DNA from: Phoronis australis
Lineage: Eukaryota; Phoronida; Phoronidae
NCBI GenBank assembly: GCA_002633005.1
Contig: NMRA01000079.1
Location: 305,798-369,797 of the forward strand
Direction: 5' to 3'
Length of the DNA: 64,000 bases
The position numbers were made by a program, and so were the translations under genes. This document shows, piece after piece, positions 48,101-60,603 of this stretch (positions are counted from its first letter, which is position 1; each line of letters begins with the position of its first letter). A model generated the notes under the pieces. The model made no database searches, was not told where the DNA came from, and worked only from the letters and a program-made list of their open reading frames with translations.

Positions 48101-51100
48101 GAGTGACACCTCACAACAAATTGTTGAGTTATCATTCCAGGATTTGTAGCTATACACATCGTGCACAATAGATAATCAACAGATGCACTATGGGAGAAAT
48201 ACAATACAACGCACATGTATTCAAACAAAACAACTTGGAATTCCCTTCATTACTGTTGGGTGGAAGCCGAGTTCATCATCAAGAGTTGTCTCCCCTGATG
48301 ACAGAGAATGAAGGGGAGTTAACAAATAAGTTAGTAGGGTGACCAGTTCATTCTGCACAATTATGTAGCCACCGTGGTTATTACCTATTCATTTTTGCTG
48401 TTAATGGAATTAGTGGTCATGACGAGGAAATGATAATTTGTATGATTATTTTTGTCTTGTACTCGTTTCTTCAATTTAAGACTGAACATGGTGGAACAGA
48501 GAAGTTTTACTTTATCAAAATTTTCAATAAAATAACCAGTGGAGAAGTTTTACTTCATCATTTACCATAACAATTGAACACTTGTCATCAACAAACACAT
48601 GATGAAATTTGAGAATTTTTAATAATGCAGTGAACTTTTGAGAAATGGAAGAAAGGATAAGTTTGGCAATCAATTTTGTTCACTGAACAGTGACTTCAGA
48701 TTGATTTGTGCGTCAAGCAACACACCTGGACGAAAAATAATGTCCCAAATCAAAGTTACGCACAAAGCCTTGAATGATAACCCAACAACTTACAGATATA
48801 CCCAATCACATTATATACTAGGCATGAAAATCGAAGACAGGTCAAATTGCAAACATACGCCAAGGCAATTAGCATATATTTTTTTAAAGTTTGGTTGTGC
48901 ACTCAAAATCATTTCACCAATCACCACACTAGGAACCATGAATTGGACTCAATGACTACGGTAATTCTCCAAATATTCAGCACACAATATGGTGGACTCG
49001 GATTGAAATTTTATTTTGTTTTGTTAAATTTGTTAACAAACATAAGTATTATGAAAATTTTACTCCAGAATCACTATGTTTTGTTTGAACAATAGAAAAT
49101 CGACCATTTTCACAACATGTTTCTGTGAGAATTTAGAGAATTACAGCACACTTCCCTACCAATACTAACAGGCATTAATTCACTCACTGGGTCCCTTTCG
49201 TGCAGTCACCGTGGCCAACACTTGCATTGCCACATCCAACAGTGAGTTCTCCTTCCTCTGATGTTCCAAGAAAGGGTTACTTGGCGCCAGGTCGTCCTCA
49301 CTCGTGTAGACACTGATGTCATTCAACCCTGAAGGACACAACGCTTTACAGGCTAGGTATCCTTCAACAATACTTTAGTCACAGTTCGATATCAATCTTC
49401 TGGAGATAGTAAATAATTTTTTTGAAATGAGCAATTATTATGTTAGCCCAGAAAGCATTGAATCTGGGCACTCAAAGTACTAAGGGGGATACAAGTGAAA
49501 TTAAAATTGTGTTATTACTATTAAAATGTAAAATACTTGCCAGTTATTTTAGAGTAAAACTAGCTTAAATGGGAAAAGTCGCATCTTCATTAAACTCGGA
49601 CAAAGTTCTGCGTCCCAGCTGTTCAAGTTCAAACACTTGGCTCTCTAAATTGATCAAATTTTAATAACATCTCTCACTCCAGTTGGGTTCATTTAATGCA
49701 GATTTTACTGTTTTTCAAGGCAAGCTTCAGTTCATTTACCGAGCTAGTTAAAAAGACTTCATAAAATTTCAAAATGTTGAATTTTTTATGACCTTACAAC
49801 AAAATATTTATACAAATTTTGAAATCCTAATACAATGATTTCGGCTAATGGCGATAGCCCAGATGCAAGCATAATTGAACATTGGCATACCATAGACGAC
49901 TAAGACCCTGAATGGAACTCTGAATAATTTCGTAGGGCAGTTGAACCTTTGAGCACCAATAGTGAGCTTGTATGAGTACTTCACAGACTGTCCTCTATAA
50001 GAGGGCGGCGCATCCTTCGGCAGGCACTCTCTGTATGTAACTGCAATGTGGTTCACAAAAGGTCAATTGGGCACACTGTTCACACAAGTGAGTACTGGAT
50101 TCTCCAGGGACATAATCAATCAGCATAAGTGTACCACGTGATAAAACAAGAAATTTGGGCCTATACAAGGGAAATAGTACTCTAGGTGAGAATTACCATT
50201 TTCTCTCAGATTTCAACATGAAGTGAATAGCTTGTGCATAAAAAAGATTTATCACATTACAAAACCATAATAACCTTTAGTGTCAAAGGAACAATTCGAT
50301 CCAATGCCAAACACTTGACATGCAGTTCTTTATTGTTATGAAAGCACAATAGTAACTATCGCTTGACCCAATTTCAAATTCTGTTGCGCAGCAGGAGGAG
50401 AGCCGACACGGACAAAAAGCAATTTCGCTAATTCAGACATTTTGAGACATGGGCACTTTTAATATTCCATGGCATGATAGTGGTAATTTGATGGCATTAC
50501 TGTTGCAAAGAATTTTAAGAAAATGGGAAACACCGCTATATTAAATCCCCAAGGAAGAACGCTGGACACTGTTCGCCAACTCGTCAACGTACAGCAACGA
50601 AGCGTACACCACTATGTCGCTGTTATATCTAAAATGGCTGTCTTTGTAATTTTTACTCCATACACAGAACAAATAAAATCTAAACTACCATTATAATTAT
50701 TAAAAACAACATCAACGTTTGATGTTATTTCTTGATCATTTTAGTTAATGGTAAACCACATTTGATCAACGTATCTTAAAAAACATGCTGAAAGAAAACC
50801 TCTGCAATGGGTTTATAGTGGAAAGACTGCCAACTGGATGTTTTTTGACTGGACATGCATCATTTGTCAGGGTAAATTCATGTATTACAGATACAGCAAG
50901 ACTTCACATATTCAACCTATCGATATTTACTTACAGGATCGAGATTCGCCAGGACCTAACTTGAGATCGCAGAATAAAATCTTGGGGGTCGTTGACAAAA
51001 CCGTCAAACCTCTTTCACCTGAAATTCTCTGAATTTTAAGTTGGACTGGTCACGTCAATACCTCAAGAGACGGAGGAACCCAAATAAAATTCTATGGTAA

Positions 51101-53328
51101 AAATTCTCTAGATTGGGAGAGTGAAAATAAATCATTCAGCTCAAGGTCAGAGCTTGTGCCAAATTTTAGAAATTGGCAAGATTGGCCACCCAAAATTCAA
51201 GAATTACAATAAAAAACAAACGTGATTATTCACCTCAATCTTCCACACTGTGTCGATGCATGAAGACATTGTCTCCATGACTATTTCTGATCATTTTACA
51301 AATTGTCAAGAAGTCTATTTTCAACGCAGTGTCAGATATTTAAGAAATATGATGAAAGCTTAAATCGCTCATGTCCCAAACTTTACAATCAAGAAAATTC
51401 GATTTGAATTACAGTGTCCCAAATTTTAGAGACAGTCCCAAACTGGAGAATATTTACCATAAGTGACTTGCAACCCAGCTGAATATAATTATGCAAGACA
51501 GAACCCCAACTACAAATTCTTGTGTCTTCAGAAGTATTGAGTGAGTCTTGTCAATTCAATCATACCATAACCGCCATCATGGAGTGTTACTACCCAGCAT
51601 CACAGTAATTACTGGGCACGGATAAATGGTTAACGTCGGCCATTTTTACCACATAATTCCTCAAAAGATTTAGCAACATTCACACCATTTTCCATTCACC
51701 AAATAATCGCAGAGATAAAAGATTGGTCACAAAATTTCATTTTCACTATCATATTAAACTTTTAAACAAGTCACCAATCAGCATGGGCACATTTTGAGGC
51801 CTGCACATCTATATGCAAACCTGCTCCTATATCCTAAGTTAAGCACATGAACCTATGCAAAATAAAGGAAAACAAAGGAGCAAAATTTTAAAATAGCTTG
51901 CAAATGAGAACCAATTTCACCACAATTACACAATGCTTAGAAATTTAAAAATACAAATAAAAAGTACTAAAAATTGACAAAAGACTACAAAAACACACAG
52001 TTAATAACCCACCTCTGCTGGCTACAAATGAAGTCTGGTCACTAGTTGTGGACAGGTCAGCTGGGGTCAACAGTTCTGGTTTTGGTAATGACACTCTTGA
52101 CTCACTCACTGAACACTGGCAAATGATCTGTGCACTCGCCCAGGCCAGAGTCTCTGGACTATGACAATAAATAACTATATGGAAGCATGACACTGGCACA
52201 GGACAAACAGAATAATCAAAATTGCGTACCTAATTCTCCTGCATATGACAATGATTTTGGAGACAATTAGAATCTCGTGTAAAAAAGAACCCGAATGAAT
52301 ATGGTGACTTTCAGTAGTTTCGCACTAAAATAATTGTGAAAATCATCATTTTTGGATTGTTCAAAGGTTGATTGCCTTAATAAAAATAATGGAAACTATA
52401 CAGAGCAAATTAAGCAAAACTTTGGACAAAAGATTTTTTAATCTTTGTTTTTGTTAAGAAATTTGACAAAATAAATTTTCACTTCCCTCTCACATAGTGT
52501 ATTAAATGGGAAAAAATATTACAGAAAAAACCTGTAATTTACCACCTGTATATATGACAAAATTACCACAGAATGTTTTAGGTAAAAGGTAGTATGCGAA
52601 ATGGGTAAAATGATATTTGATAAGACTGGTATGAAGGGGATGGTATTAAATCCATCAAGGAACAGCTAAGCTGGGGGGAGATAGTAGACATTTTATGTTT
52701 TAACTAAATTTCCATTTAATCCATTTACCAGCAGTAAAATAACAACCAAACTGTTCTATATTAATATAAGCTGTGATATCTGGAGTCTCATGGAAAGTCA
52801 CAAAAGACTTAAGACTGAAATTTGGTCCTGTCCTCCCACTTCACAATTGCCAAATAAAGATTTTTACCAAGAAGTACTACTAAATATGAAAAAGTCAGTC
52901 TAGTAATAATTTAGTATTTAGCAGTGTTGAAAGTATATTCTAAGAATCTTTGCTTAAATGAGACTTAAATTTTTTTAGAAATAGTTGATTGGAGCATAAG
53001 GTCAAATTTCTGACTTGAATCTTAAAGTCACTTTTCATGATAAACACCCACCCCTGGGCTTGGAAAGAGCTGAGAATTCATTATTGCTCAAGACCAGCTC
53101 TACAATCTACAGCGGGGTCATTTTGTGTACCGAGCATGGTCTCGATCAGAAATTGTCAGTTTTTCCTTGCACAGAAACCACGAACTTCTCGTCTAAGAAA
53201 GCTTCAAGAAGTTACCTTCTTTTGACAGTGCCCACCGTGGGTTGCGTGTTTGTGAACGTAACTGTGCACTCAATCTCCTCACCAGCCAGGTAAACAGGGC
53301 CTCGCTCAAGATAAGCAGTCACCTCCAT
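45119..53328 (-). CDS. RGP1: RGP1, partner subunit of the RIC1-RGP1 Rab6 GEF; complete
   Basis: RGP1 with RIC1 activates Rab6 on Golgi membranes for retrograde transport from endosomes. Coding exons: 53216-53328 (ATG), 52013-52158, 50935-51018, 49891-50040, 49188-49328, 47935-48062, 46681-46858, 45119-45342 (stop). Every junction is GT-AG and in phase: 1164 nt, 387 aa, close to the size I recall for the human protein (about 390). Family stretches: [18 protein letters not shown] at the N-terminus (start of the arrestin-like Rgp1 fold), [101 protein letters not shown] and [13 protein letters not shown] near the C-terminus. An acceptor directly before the ATG (53331) implies at least one 5' UTR exon upstream. 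Head-to-head with the GBA2-like gene. Confidence 0.95.
47470..47516. repeat. G/A-rich low-complexity tract with an N
   Basis: A run of G followed by GAGAGAGAGGGAGG-type purine sequence, in an RGP1 intron. The N at 47483 marks an unresolved base. Confidence 0.85.
51143..51466. repeat. Dispersed repeat of about 320 bp, copy A
   Basis: Starts GAGCTTGTGCCAAATTTTAG and ends with TCCCAAATTTTAGAGAC. Shares order and blocks (CATTTTACAAATTG, AATTACAGTGTCCC) with 59402-59708. Lies in an RGP1 intron. No coding capacity. Confidence 0.65.
52992..53029. repeat. Short dispersed repeat, copy 2
   Basis: GAGCATAAGGTCAAATTTCT followed by GACTTGAATCTTAAAGTC, a diverged relative of the sequence at 39942 and 60316. 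RGP1 intron 1. Confidence 0.45.
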
Positions 53329-55495
53329 GTCTACAAGACAGTTGTTTTTAATTAAAATTAATTCCTCGATGGATACACATGAAAACAAAACAATGTACGA
53401 ACAAAAACGATGCTTACAGCTGGCATATTTATTAATTTACCATTTGTAGATTTTCCGATACCAACTGTAAAGCATTTTTTAACTTTACATCACTTTTGTA
53501 AGTTTCAAAGGTCTGACATTTCGGCATGTTGAAGTCATTGGAGTTTAAAAATATCAAAATTATCACATGCTGCTGAATGACAGGTAACTCAAATCACAGG
53601 CAACGCAAGTATACCATATTTTTGAATACACAATTTTAGGGTTGGCCAGTTACCTCAATAAACACTGAATCCTTTTTCGAGTTGCTGACAGTTCCAATAT
53701 TCTTCTTAGTAATGGAAATCAAGTTCTATCCTGGTATGAATAATATGAGACTGATTTTACGAGCTATAGTGGCTCAATTAAATTTTGTTTTCTCGGCAGC
53801 TAAACACTAAGGAAATGCAGTTTTAGACATCAATTATCTTTTCCTTGCATCACTGTACATTTATTTAACAAACATAACTGAAATTACTAAGATCACTGGA
53901 TGTCTGTGGTACAGCAAGTACAAATTATGGGTCCCTCTTAAGAATATGCAAGACCTCACACAAATGCCAAATTTAGCTTACTTTACAGGGCTCGACATAA
54001 CGAGCTGCAGGTCGCATTTGCGACCTGAAATTTGGAAATGCGAGCTGAGATTTTTGTCAGCTCGTGTCAAGTCGCAAAATGCGACCTGGAAATTCCAACG
54101 AATGCGAGCTGAGTTTTTACACTTCTCAACAGATACCTGGCAAAAACAAAGCAGCTCTTGTTAACCCGACCGTTATTTGGTTGTTGCCAAATNCGTGGTC
54201 TGGTCGAGAGTCCGTTTGAAGATACACTCTAACAAGTTATGTCTATACAAGGAATGACCAAGGGGGGGACTCACATTGACAAAGTGACCGCATTCGCAAA
54301 CAGTGTACAGTACCAGAAATTGCGGAGACGCTGTTCTTTCACAATAATGTCTTGCGGGACTCGTGCGATGTTCAATAGGCCTCCTAAGGAGCCCTAGTTC
54401 CGACCTCAACACCTACTGTCTTTCTACCTGCAATAAACACACTGCCGTCTTCTATACTTGGAATTTCCGCAGAAAGGCCCACCCAATGAAACGCTCATGC
54501 CCATGACGTTAGTACTTCGGGTTTCAAGCGTTCAGACATTGCGACGTTTATTTCGAAAATTGCAAGAGATGCAAATAGGTCCCAGGATACATCGTCAAGG
54601 TTTGAAGTAGTCCATGATAAACGGATAAAATTTAGTTGTGCATGTAAGTCTTTTGAATGGACTTGGCAACCTCAAGGGTCTTAGTGCCAACTGAGCTGCG
54701 AAATGAGATGCTGACATTGTAGGGGCTTACAAGCTCATTGACACAGCAGTTGACAAAGTGCAAGCGTTGGGAACAAACATCGAAGATATCTGGGTAGAAT
54801 GGTTCCAAGACGAGCAAACCATTGGATCTGATATAGATTCCTCGACAGTCTTGACAACAGAAGGATAGGACTAACGTATGAGTAAGCACTGGGGATTAAA
54901 AAGTGTCTAGAACACATTTCAGAAGTAATCCCAGTCAGAACTGGTTGGATGCAGCCTTTCCCTGATTTAGAGAGTTAGACTAAACTAGTAGTAGTAGAGG
55001 CTAGTGTCAGTGGTCGTGAGCAACCCAGTCATTTCCACCGACTGTTCGACATCTGAATAACCAGCAGTTATTGCCTGGTTTTCAAAATCAGGGACCACTA
55101 TGTCCGACCAGTGCCACTACAGTTTTACCTGAAAACCATGTGAGTATACAGCACAGTTATAGTCAATCTGGAAAGAGAATACAATACATATTCACTTGGT
55201 ACTCTCCACCACACGAATTTGGGGCAAATAAAGCGGAAGTGCTCACTTTGTGAAGAACGTCATGAAGGTAGTATTTGTTACATCAGTAGCAGACGACAAT
55301 AATTATTACCTAAGAAAGTTGACATATTTCAGTTTGTGTGACAAATGATAATTTGGTTTACGTTCAACAATTCCAGAAATGGTTGTAGTTTCAATGACAT
55401 TTTACCACAGACACCAAAACGTTACAAATTACGTCATCATTTTCTGTGTTTATGTGATCGTAGCGACACACATTGGAAGCTGTCACAGTCTGGAA
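53329..55495. promoter_or_regulatory. Shared intergenic/5' UTR region of RGP1 and GBA2
   Basis: Between the two divergent start codons. It must contain the RGP1 5' UTR exon and the promoters of both genes, but no TATA box or defined element could be fixed. It also contains a hAT-like transposon end at 53987 and an N at 54194. Confidence 0.5.
53987..54120. mobile_element. hAT-like transposon left end (fragment)
   Basis: CAGGGCTCGACATAACGAG followed by repeated GCGACCTG/AATGCGAGCTGAG palindromes, a form common to non-autonomous hAT elements in invertebrates. No matching right end (CGAGCCCTG) was found in the next kilobase, so it is probably truncated. Confidence 0.55.
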
Positions 55496-57396
55496 ATGGC
55501 GACCGCTGTAGACGAGTTCGACAGGTTGGGTGAAAACGTCGAACACATTCCTGGCGTTCCTGACTATGGGTTAAGACTTAAACTGAATCACAAGTTCCCC
55601 GAAAAATGTTCTGCCTTTTGTTTTCCGCGGATGACGCAAATGCTACACCATTTAACCTTCAGCATGCGGTGAGTTTCATGACAGCTTTTCAACCTTTAGT
55701 TTTGGCGATTCGTAAACATGCCTGGTCAGCTGACGAGAAAAAACAATGCAATGAAGGAACAAAACGCGCAAACAATGAATGGAGCGAAGGCCGTGACAAG
55801 CAAACACCTGTCAAAGCATGTTGTCTGGAAGGCAGATACTTGTTTGCCTAGAATACAACCAAAACTGTTTGATTAAGTGTGTTAAGACTTTCCTGAGACC
55901 TGGACACATTACGCTATTACGGATATTATCTGCAGTAGTGTACAGTGATGTTGGGAGTGTGTCTGCGCCTGTTAAAAGTAACACTGGCTTACTTACAGCA
56001 TTTTGCACAGAAGTTTAGAATTGATTTACTTTGAATTCCAGCTTCATTCATGCAAAGACGTTAATTTCAGTTAAATTTTACAGTGCTCTAAAACTATTTC
56101 TATCACACAAGCCTATTTATTTGTGGAACGATACGTCTCTTGGAAAAATTTCCTCTTTTTTGTCATTGGTCATTCCAAGCCGTGCCAGACCAGCATTACA
56201 GTGGGATGTACACTTGCTGCACCACACAAAGGTTACAATAACATTTGTTTTTCATGGTCTACTTGGTTAGTGCTCAAGGTATTCCAAATTGGTTTGAAGG
56301 ATTGTGCTGTGTCATTTTGACTGTGAATAAACAGACTGTCAAGCAGCCCTTATAGTGGCGTTATCGCTGGGGAAGTGATTTCCCCAGAGTGCAGATTTGA
56401 TCCCACAATCCCCCGTAGTGGACCTAAACCCCATTCAATAAATGTCGGAGAATATTAACCGATTTGAAGCCCAAAGTGATTTTAAATCAATTCGAAATCT
56501 TTGGTGTAAACGGACATGAAATCTTAATTATACTCATTCCCGTTTGGCTAAAGTTGTGTTCCAAATTTTTCAAGTGACTGTCTTCTTACAGACAGCCACT
56601 ACTGACAGTACAATCACATTAACGTACTGTATCAATTCTCATTAAGGAAATGATTCAGTTGTAGGATGTACTTCCCTGTTTGTTCCAGGGTTGTTAATGG
56701 CCTTCTCTTGAAATCTACATTTGTTATCTCATTCTTATCAGTTAATGAAAATCGAGTCAAAGGTCATCTCAAAGATCTCAAATTGATGAGTTAAGAGTCT
56801 TTTTTTAGAGTTCAAAATGTTAATTTTTTGTCTTAAAATGTTAATTTTTTTGCCTTAAAATGTGTGACATCCAGGTACCTTTGCCAAGTCTATTTTTAAA
56901 CCTAATATAAGGTCAGGCAGAAAAAGAAATAAATGATTCGAGAAGAATTGTGGTGTTATTCAGAACTTTGTTTCTGGAAAAAATGTTGCTTTAAGTCATT
57001 ATCTGAAGGATCAGAGAAGTATTCAGAAATGTACCTTAGAAAAGATCCCTTGCTTTGCACAGTGACGGTTCTTAGAAATGTTATGTTTTGCCTGCCATTT
57101 TGAAACAGGATATTAAATTTTTAATATGTTATGTCTAAGAATTTGGAAATGCTTGCACTTGGAAGTTTGCTCTTGTCTTGGAAAATCAGTTTGGTAACAT
57201 TAACGTGCCGAATTCAGGAAACAATCGTAAACAATGGATTTTTACTGTTTTATCATTGAAATATCAAGTGCCTTGCAGAAGGAAAGTGTTGTCTTAATTT
57301 TTTTTAGATACCTTGTCTATTATGCCAAAAAGAGACGGGAAGGGAAGCGCGTGATAATGGACGCAATAGAGACTATTCCATACACACCTATTTATG
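55496..57396 (+). CDS. GBA2: GBA2-like non-lysosomal glucosylceramidase, first two coding exons (partial)
   Basis: GBA2 hydrolyses glucosylceramide on the cytosolic face of ER, Golgi and plasma membranes. Exons 55496-55668 (ATG with A at -3, donor ATGCG|GTGAGT) and 57308-57396 (acceptor TTTTTTTAG, donor TATG|GTAAGT) join in phase. Translation: GVPDYGLRLKLNHKFPEK, then MTQMLHHLTFSMRYLVYYAK, then DAIETIPYTPIYG. It aligns from memory with the GBA2 N-terminal region (FGWRICLAHEFTEK.., ..MGLRYLQWW.., ..MINSVPLRQIYG), just before the glycine-rich GGIGGG segment. An in-frame upstream ATG at 55379 would add a hydrophobic leader, which GBA2 lacks, so I prefer 55496. Catalytic exons lie beyond the window or were not found. 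Adjacent to RGP1 as in mammals. Confidence 0.87.
56156..56183. mobile_element. Solo end of the 61257-61760 MITE family
   Basis: TTTTTTGTCATTGGTCATTC followed by CAAGCC(G/C)TG is nearly identical to the right end of the element at 61257-61760. No left partner was found upstream within 500 bp. GBA2 intron 1. Confidence 0.6.
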
Positions 57397-57400
57397 GTAA

Positions 57401-57591
57401 GTCAACACTGGCTCTACTGTAATAGATCTGTCTTCACTTGTCAACGCTGGCTCTACTGTAATAGATCTGTCTTCACTTGTCAACGCTGGCTCTACTGTAA
57501 TAGATCTGTCTTCACTTGTCAACGCTGGCTCTACTGTAATAGATCTGTCTTCACTTGTCAACACTGGCTCTACTGTAATCTGTCTTCACTT
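57401..57591. repeat. 39-bp minisatellite, about 5 copies, next to a splice donor
   Basis: Unit starts GTCAACRCTGGCTCTACTGT at 57401, 57440, 57479, 57518 and 57557. The last unit lacks 4 nt (AGAT). Because 39 is divisible by three it keeps a long open frame, which is not a gene. It begins 4 nt past the GT of the GBA2 exon 2 donor. Confidence 0.92.
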
Positions 57592-57980
57592 GTCTACAAA
57601 AGTAATTGCCGTAATTTGTATTTGTTCATTTTTCAAAGGTCAATTATATTGCAAATTAAGATGCTCAAAATTTACCAAAGTTTGATGGCTGATCAGTGCA
57701 CACGATGTGCTATTATTAAAGTTATGATTTTCCCTTTAATTGGTTCAGTTGAGAAATTTGACAAAGTAACATCCCACGTTTCCACCACGTTGTGTTTCGA
57801 ATTGAAAAGTATTAATCGGCTTTAAAGCCATTAAACAGTGGAGATCATGGTCATGCAGGAATAACCCCATCTAGTGTGTAAGCAGAGAACCAGCTTATTT
57901 CCCTCTGTCTGGCTGCTACATGTTTTACTTTCGAGGCATTCTATGAAGCCCTGTATATACACTCTGATTTTTTGTGTATG

Positions 57981-58110
57981 ACTTTGAATATACAATTTTG
58001 TATTTGAACCAGTGTATGAACACTTTGAATATACAATTTTGTATTTGAACCAGTGTCTGAACACTTTGAATATACAATTTTGTATGTGAACCATTGTCTG
58101 AACACTTTGA
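57981..58110. repeat. 41-bp tandem repeat, 3 copies
   Basis: Unit ACTTTGAATATACAATTTTG (then TATTTGAACCAGTGTMTGAAC) starts at 57981, 58022 and 58063, with a partial copy at 58104. It contains the near-palindrome ATACAATTTTGTAT. Confidence 0.88.
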
Positions 58111-59401
58111 AATTTTATGATTTCTCATTCAGATTACTCTGTTTTTGAAAATAGAAAGTTGGGGCATCTGAATTTTGGCTCCGGCTTTCTGAGAACAAAT
58201 TGAGGAGGCGTGGTTTTAAATTTGGGAAGGAATGAATTGAAACTGGTATTATAGCTTAAGCCATAATCTGTTTTCATTTTTGAATATCTTGAGCATTTGT
58301 GAAAAGTACGTAAACCAACAAAACACGAAATAGTAAATATGGTTCTACTGTGAAATTAAGGATAGGTGGTGCAATAACATCTGGTTGTGATAGTGGTGTA
58401 TTGATTTATAATTTACAGTCGCATAAATAAAATCTCAATAAATGTTACGGTTGAGTTGCTGTCACAAACATGCGTGTAAGAATTAACGGAAGATTAAATT
58501 TTGTAAAAGGAACAAATGAATCCTCTTTATGTTTTTGAAACAGATAGACATTACTGTGCAAACATCTCATTAGAAATAGGAAGTTAATGATGTGTTGTGA
58601 TACACTACATGAGGCATAACAGTATGAGGCTTTCTATCATAACAGTTATTGTAGACATGTTCTGTCTAATTAGATGACTCACATTTCAATTTGCTATGCA
58701 CATACATGGAGCTCATGTTGGCTGCAAAAGAATCCCTCGGGAAGCGTTAGGTGAATATCCAACACGTATGATATCTGTAACCAAGCACAAGGCCATATCA
58801 TGAACTGTGTACCTGTGGAGTGAGCTATGTACTCATTTGCTAAACTTAGCTCACCACGTCATCATAAAGGGACCTTCAAAAGCATGCTTTTATGAAAAGA
58901 CGTTATGAGGACATTATTTGTCTTCAATTCAAGTTGTCAGATTATATATACTAGTAATTGAACTGACTAGCCCTACTTGCAACATTCACTGAGCCCTTTT
59001 CTAATGTTGCATGTTGCAGTGCTCAGTCATGTATATAGGAAATTGACACATCACCGTACTTTGGTCTTAATCCTTTAGTAGTAAGTCATCATTAACCAGC
59101 TTCTCTGAATGAGTTTTTATTTAATTTCTTTGAGGCCCTAGTTTCATTCCTACCCTATCACATGAACATATAATTGAATGAAGTCTTAATCACACTGGCT
59201 ACGAATTAATGAATGTTATTAATAAACTGTATCACTACGGTGGTTTAGTCAGCCCCTTGTCGAGTTCTGCTATTGATCTGCGTTGATAGTAGGTCTGGCT
59301 CAGATCTATGTCAACTAACTTAGCTGTTAATGTAACATGTTGGCTGGGTTGTGTGATTGCAGTGCAAATTCTTCCGTTTGGGATGGAAAATTATCATTTT
59401 G
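58111..59401. other. Intronic or intergenic, no gene recognised
   Basis: Probable GBA2 intron 2. AT-rich; no exon with GBA2-like sequence found. Confidence 0.4.
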
Positions 59402-59708
59402 GTCGAGGCCAGAGCTTGTACCAAATTTTAGATTTAATCAATAATGGTTGTCATAGTTGATGAATAATGATAAAGGATCATTCAGCATGTTGTTGCACAT
59501 TATGCCGTCGCCTGAAAATGTTGCACCTATTTTCGATGATTTTACGAACTGCCAAGTCTGTTTTGAGATTATATTAATACAAAAAAATACTCTGAACGTC
59601 AGCAGAGTCACCCATGTTCCAATCTTCGGAATCACGAAAATTCAAATTTGAATTTCAGTCTCCCAAATTTTAGAGACTTGCTCTGAATGGGAAAATTTTT
59701 ATCATTGG
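59402..59708. repeat. Dispersed repeat of about 310 bp, copy B
   Basis: Relative of 51143-51466: begins AGAGCTTGTACCAAATTTTA, ends TCTCCCAAATTTTAGAGAC, with a shared TTTACGAACTGCCAAGTCTG-like centre. Confidence 0.65.
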
Positions 59709-60315
59709 TTTTGTAGGACCCTAGGAAAATTGAAATAGTGCAGCGACAATCTGTATTAGATACTGCAATACTTCCTTAGTAAGTGAAATCATTGAATCAT
59801 TAAATTGGCAAACCCTAAAACACAGCCACAACTTCTCCAAACTTTCTATTTTCTATAAAATTGTCCATCAGACCACCACCATTCCTGTTACCTGTATCCC
59901 TCTATCAGTACTCCTACAGGTAGATGCCACAGTACTGTATATACTTCATCATGACACCTTAGTGTCACGTCAGATACCTGAGAACTCTGTCTTCCACTCT
60001 ACAACAGTCCTCTGGAACAAACTACCTGCCCACTTCGTTGGTACTGCCTCTGGATCACTTCCAGAGAGCCCTCATCTCATGTTAGACATCACTGCACTTA
60101 ATTGCACAATGATGACTTAAGACTTAACACAGTAATTTGATGTTATGCTTTAAACAACTATTTCTGAAAAATAATGAAATCTCAGAAAGTGCAAAATCTC
60201 CTCATAAATATACACATATCTGCTAATTACTGAAACAATTCTTATAAATCATTTCTAGACTGTGATGCACTTGTAATTAATTAACTAAATTTTTATTCAA
60301 TAATTGTGAAATAGA

Positions 60316-60348
60316 AGCGTAAGACCAAATTTCTGTCTTAAGTCTTAA
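60316..60348. repeat. Short dispersed repeat, copy 3
   Basis: AGCGTAAGACCAAATTTCTG followed by TCTTAAGTCTTAAG. The SINE at 60356 inserted just at its end. Confidence 0.5.
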
Positions 60349-60355
60349 GGATCTC

Positions 60356-60603
60356 TTGGAGGAAGCAGTGTGGCCTGGTTGATAAGTGCCTGCTTTCTTT
60401 ACTCAAGGTCGTGGGTTCAAGTCCCACCAGGTCACACTACTAAACCCTTGAGCCAGGTTTCTAGCTCCTCAGCTCGGTTTTAACCATATATCAATAAAGC
60501 ATAAAAATATTTCCAGGTGATCAGTGCAATGGGCCCTTATGCGAGGCCTGCGCACGTCTGATACAACGTGTATCAGACCGCCTGCAATTATTTTTTATTA
60601 TTA
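60356..60603 (+). mobile_element. tRNA-derived SINE, copy 2, with 10-bp target duplication
   Basis: Box A-like TGGCCTGGTTGATAAG, box B GGTTCAAGTCC, body GGTTTCTAGCTCCTCAG, then CCTGCGCACGTCTG and the hairpin GTCTGATACA-ACG-TGTATCAGAC, ending in TTATTTTTTATTA. Flanked by TAAGGATCTC at 60346-60355 and 60604-60613, a perfect 10-bp target-site duplication. Better preserved than the copy at 29836. It contains an AATAAAGC motif. Confidence 0.88.

Noticed and set aside
54632-54889. 85-codon minus-strand open frame between RGP1 and GBA2
   Set aside because: Some protein-like character, but no recognised family. A splice link to RGP1 would only be 5' UTR. Left unannotated.
55379-55495. Upstream in-frame ATG giving GBA2 a hydrophobic leader
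   Set aside because: GBA2 is a cytosolic-side enzyme without a signal peptide. The ATG at 55496 has a better context and fits family length.
57401-57591. Regular direct repeats resembling a CRISPR array
   Set aside because: Copies are directly adjacent with no spacers, and the genome is eukaryotic.
57394-57825. 143-codon open frame with 13-residue repeats (LYCNRSVFTCQRW)
   Set aside because: It is the translation of the 39-bp minisatellite lying in an intron just after a good splice donor. Repeat length divisible by three keeps it open.
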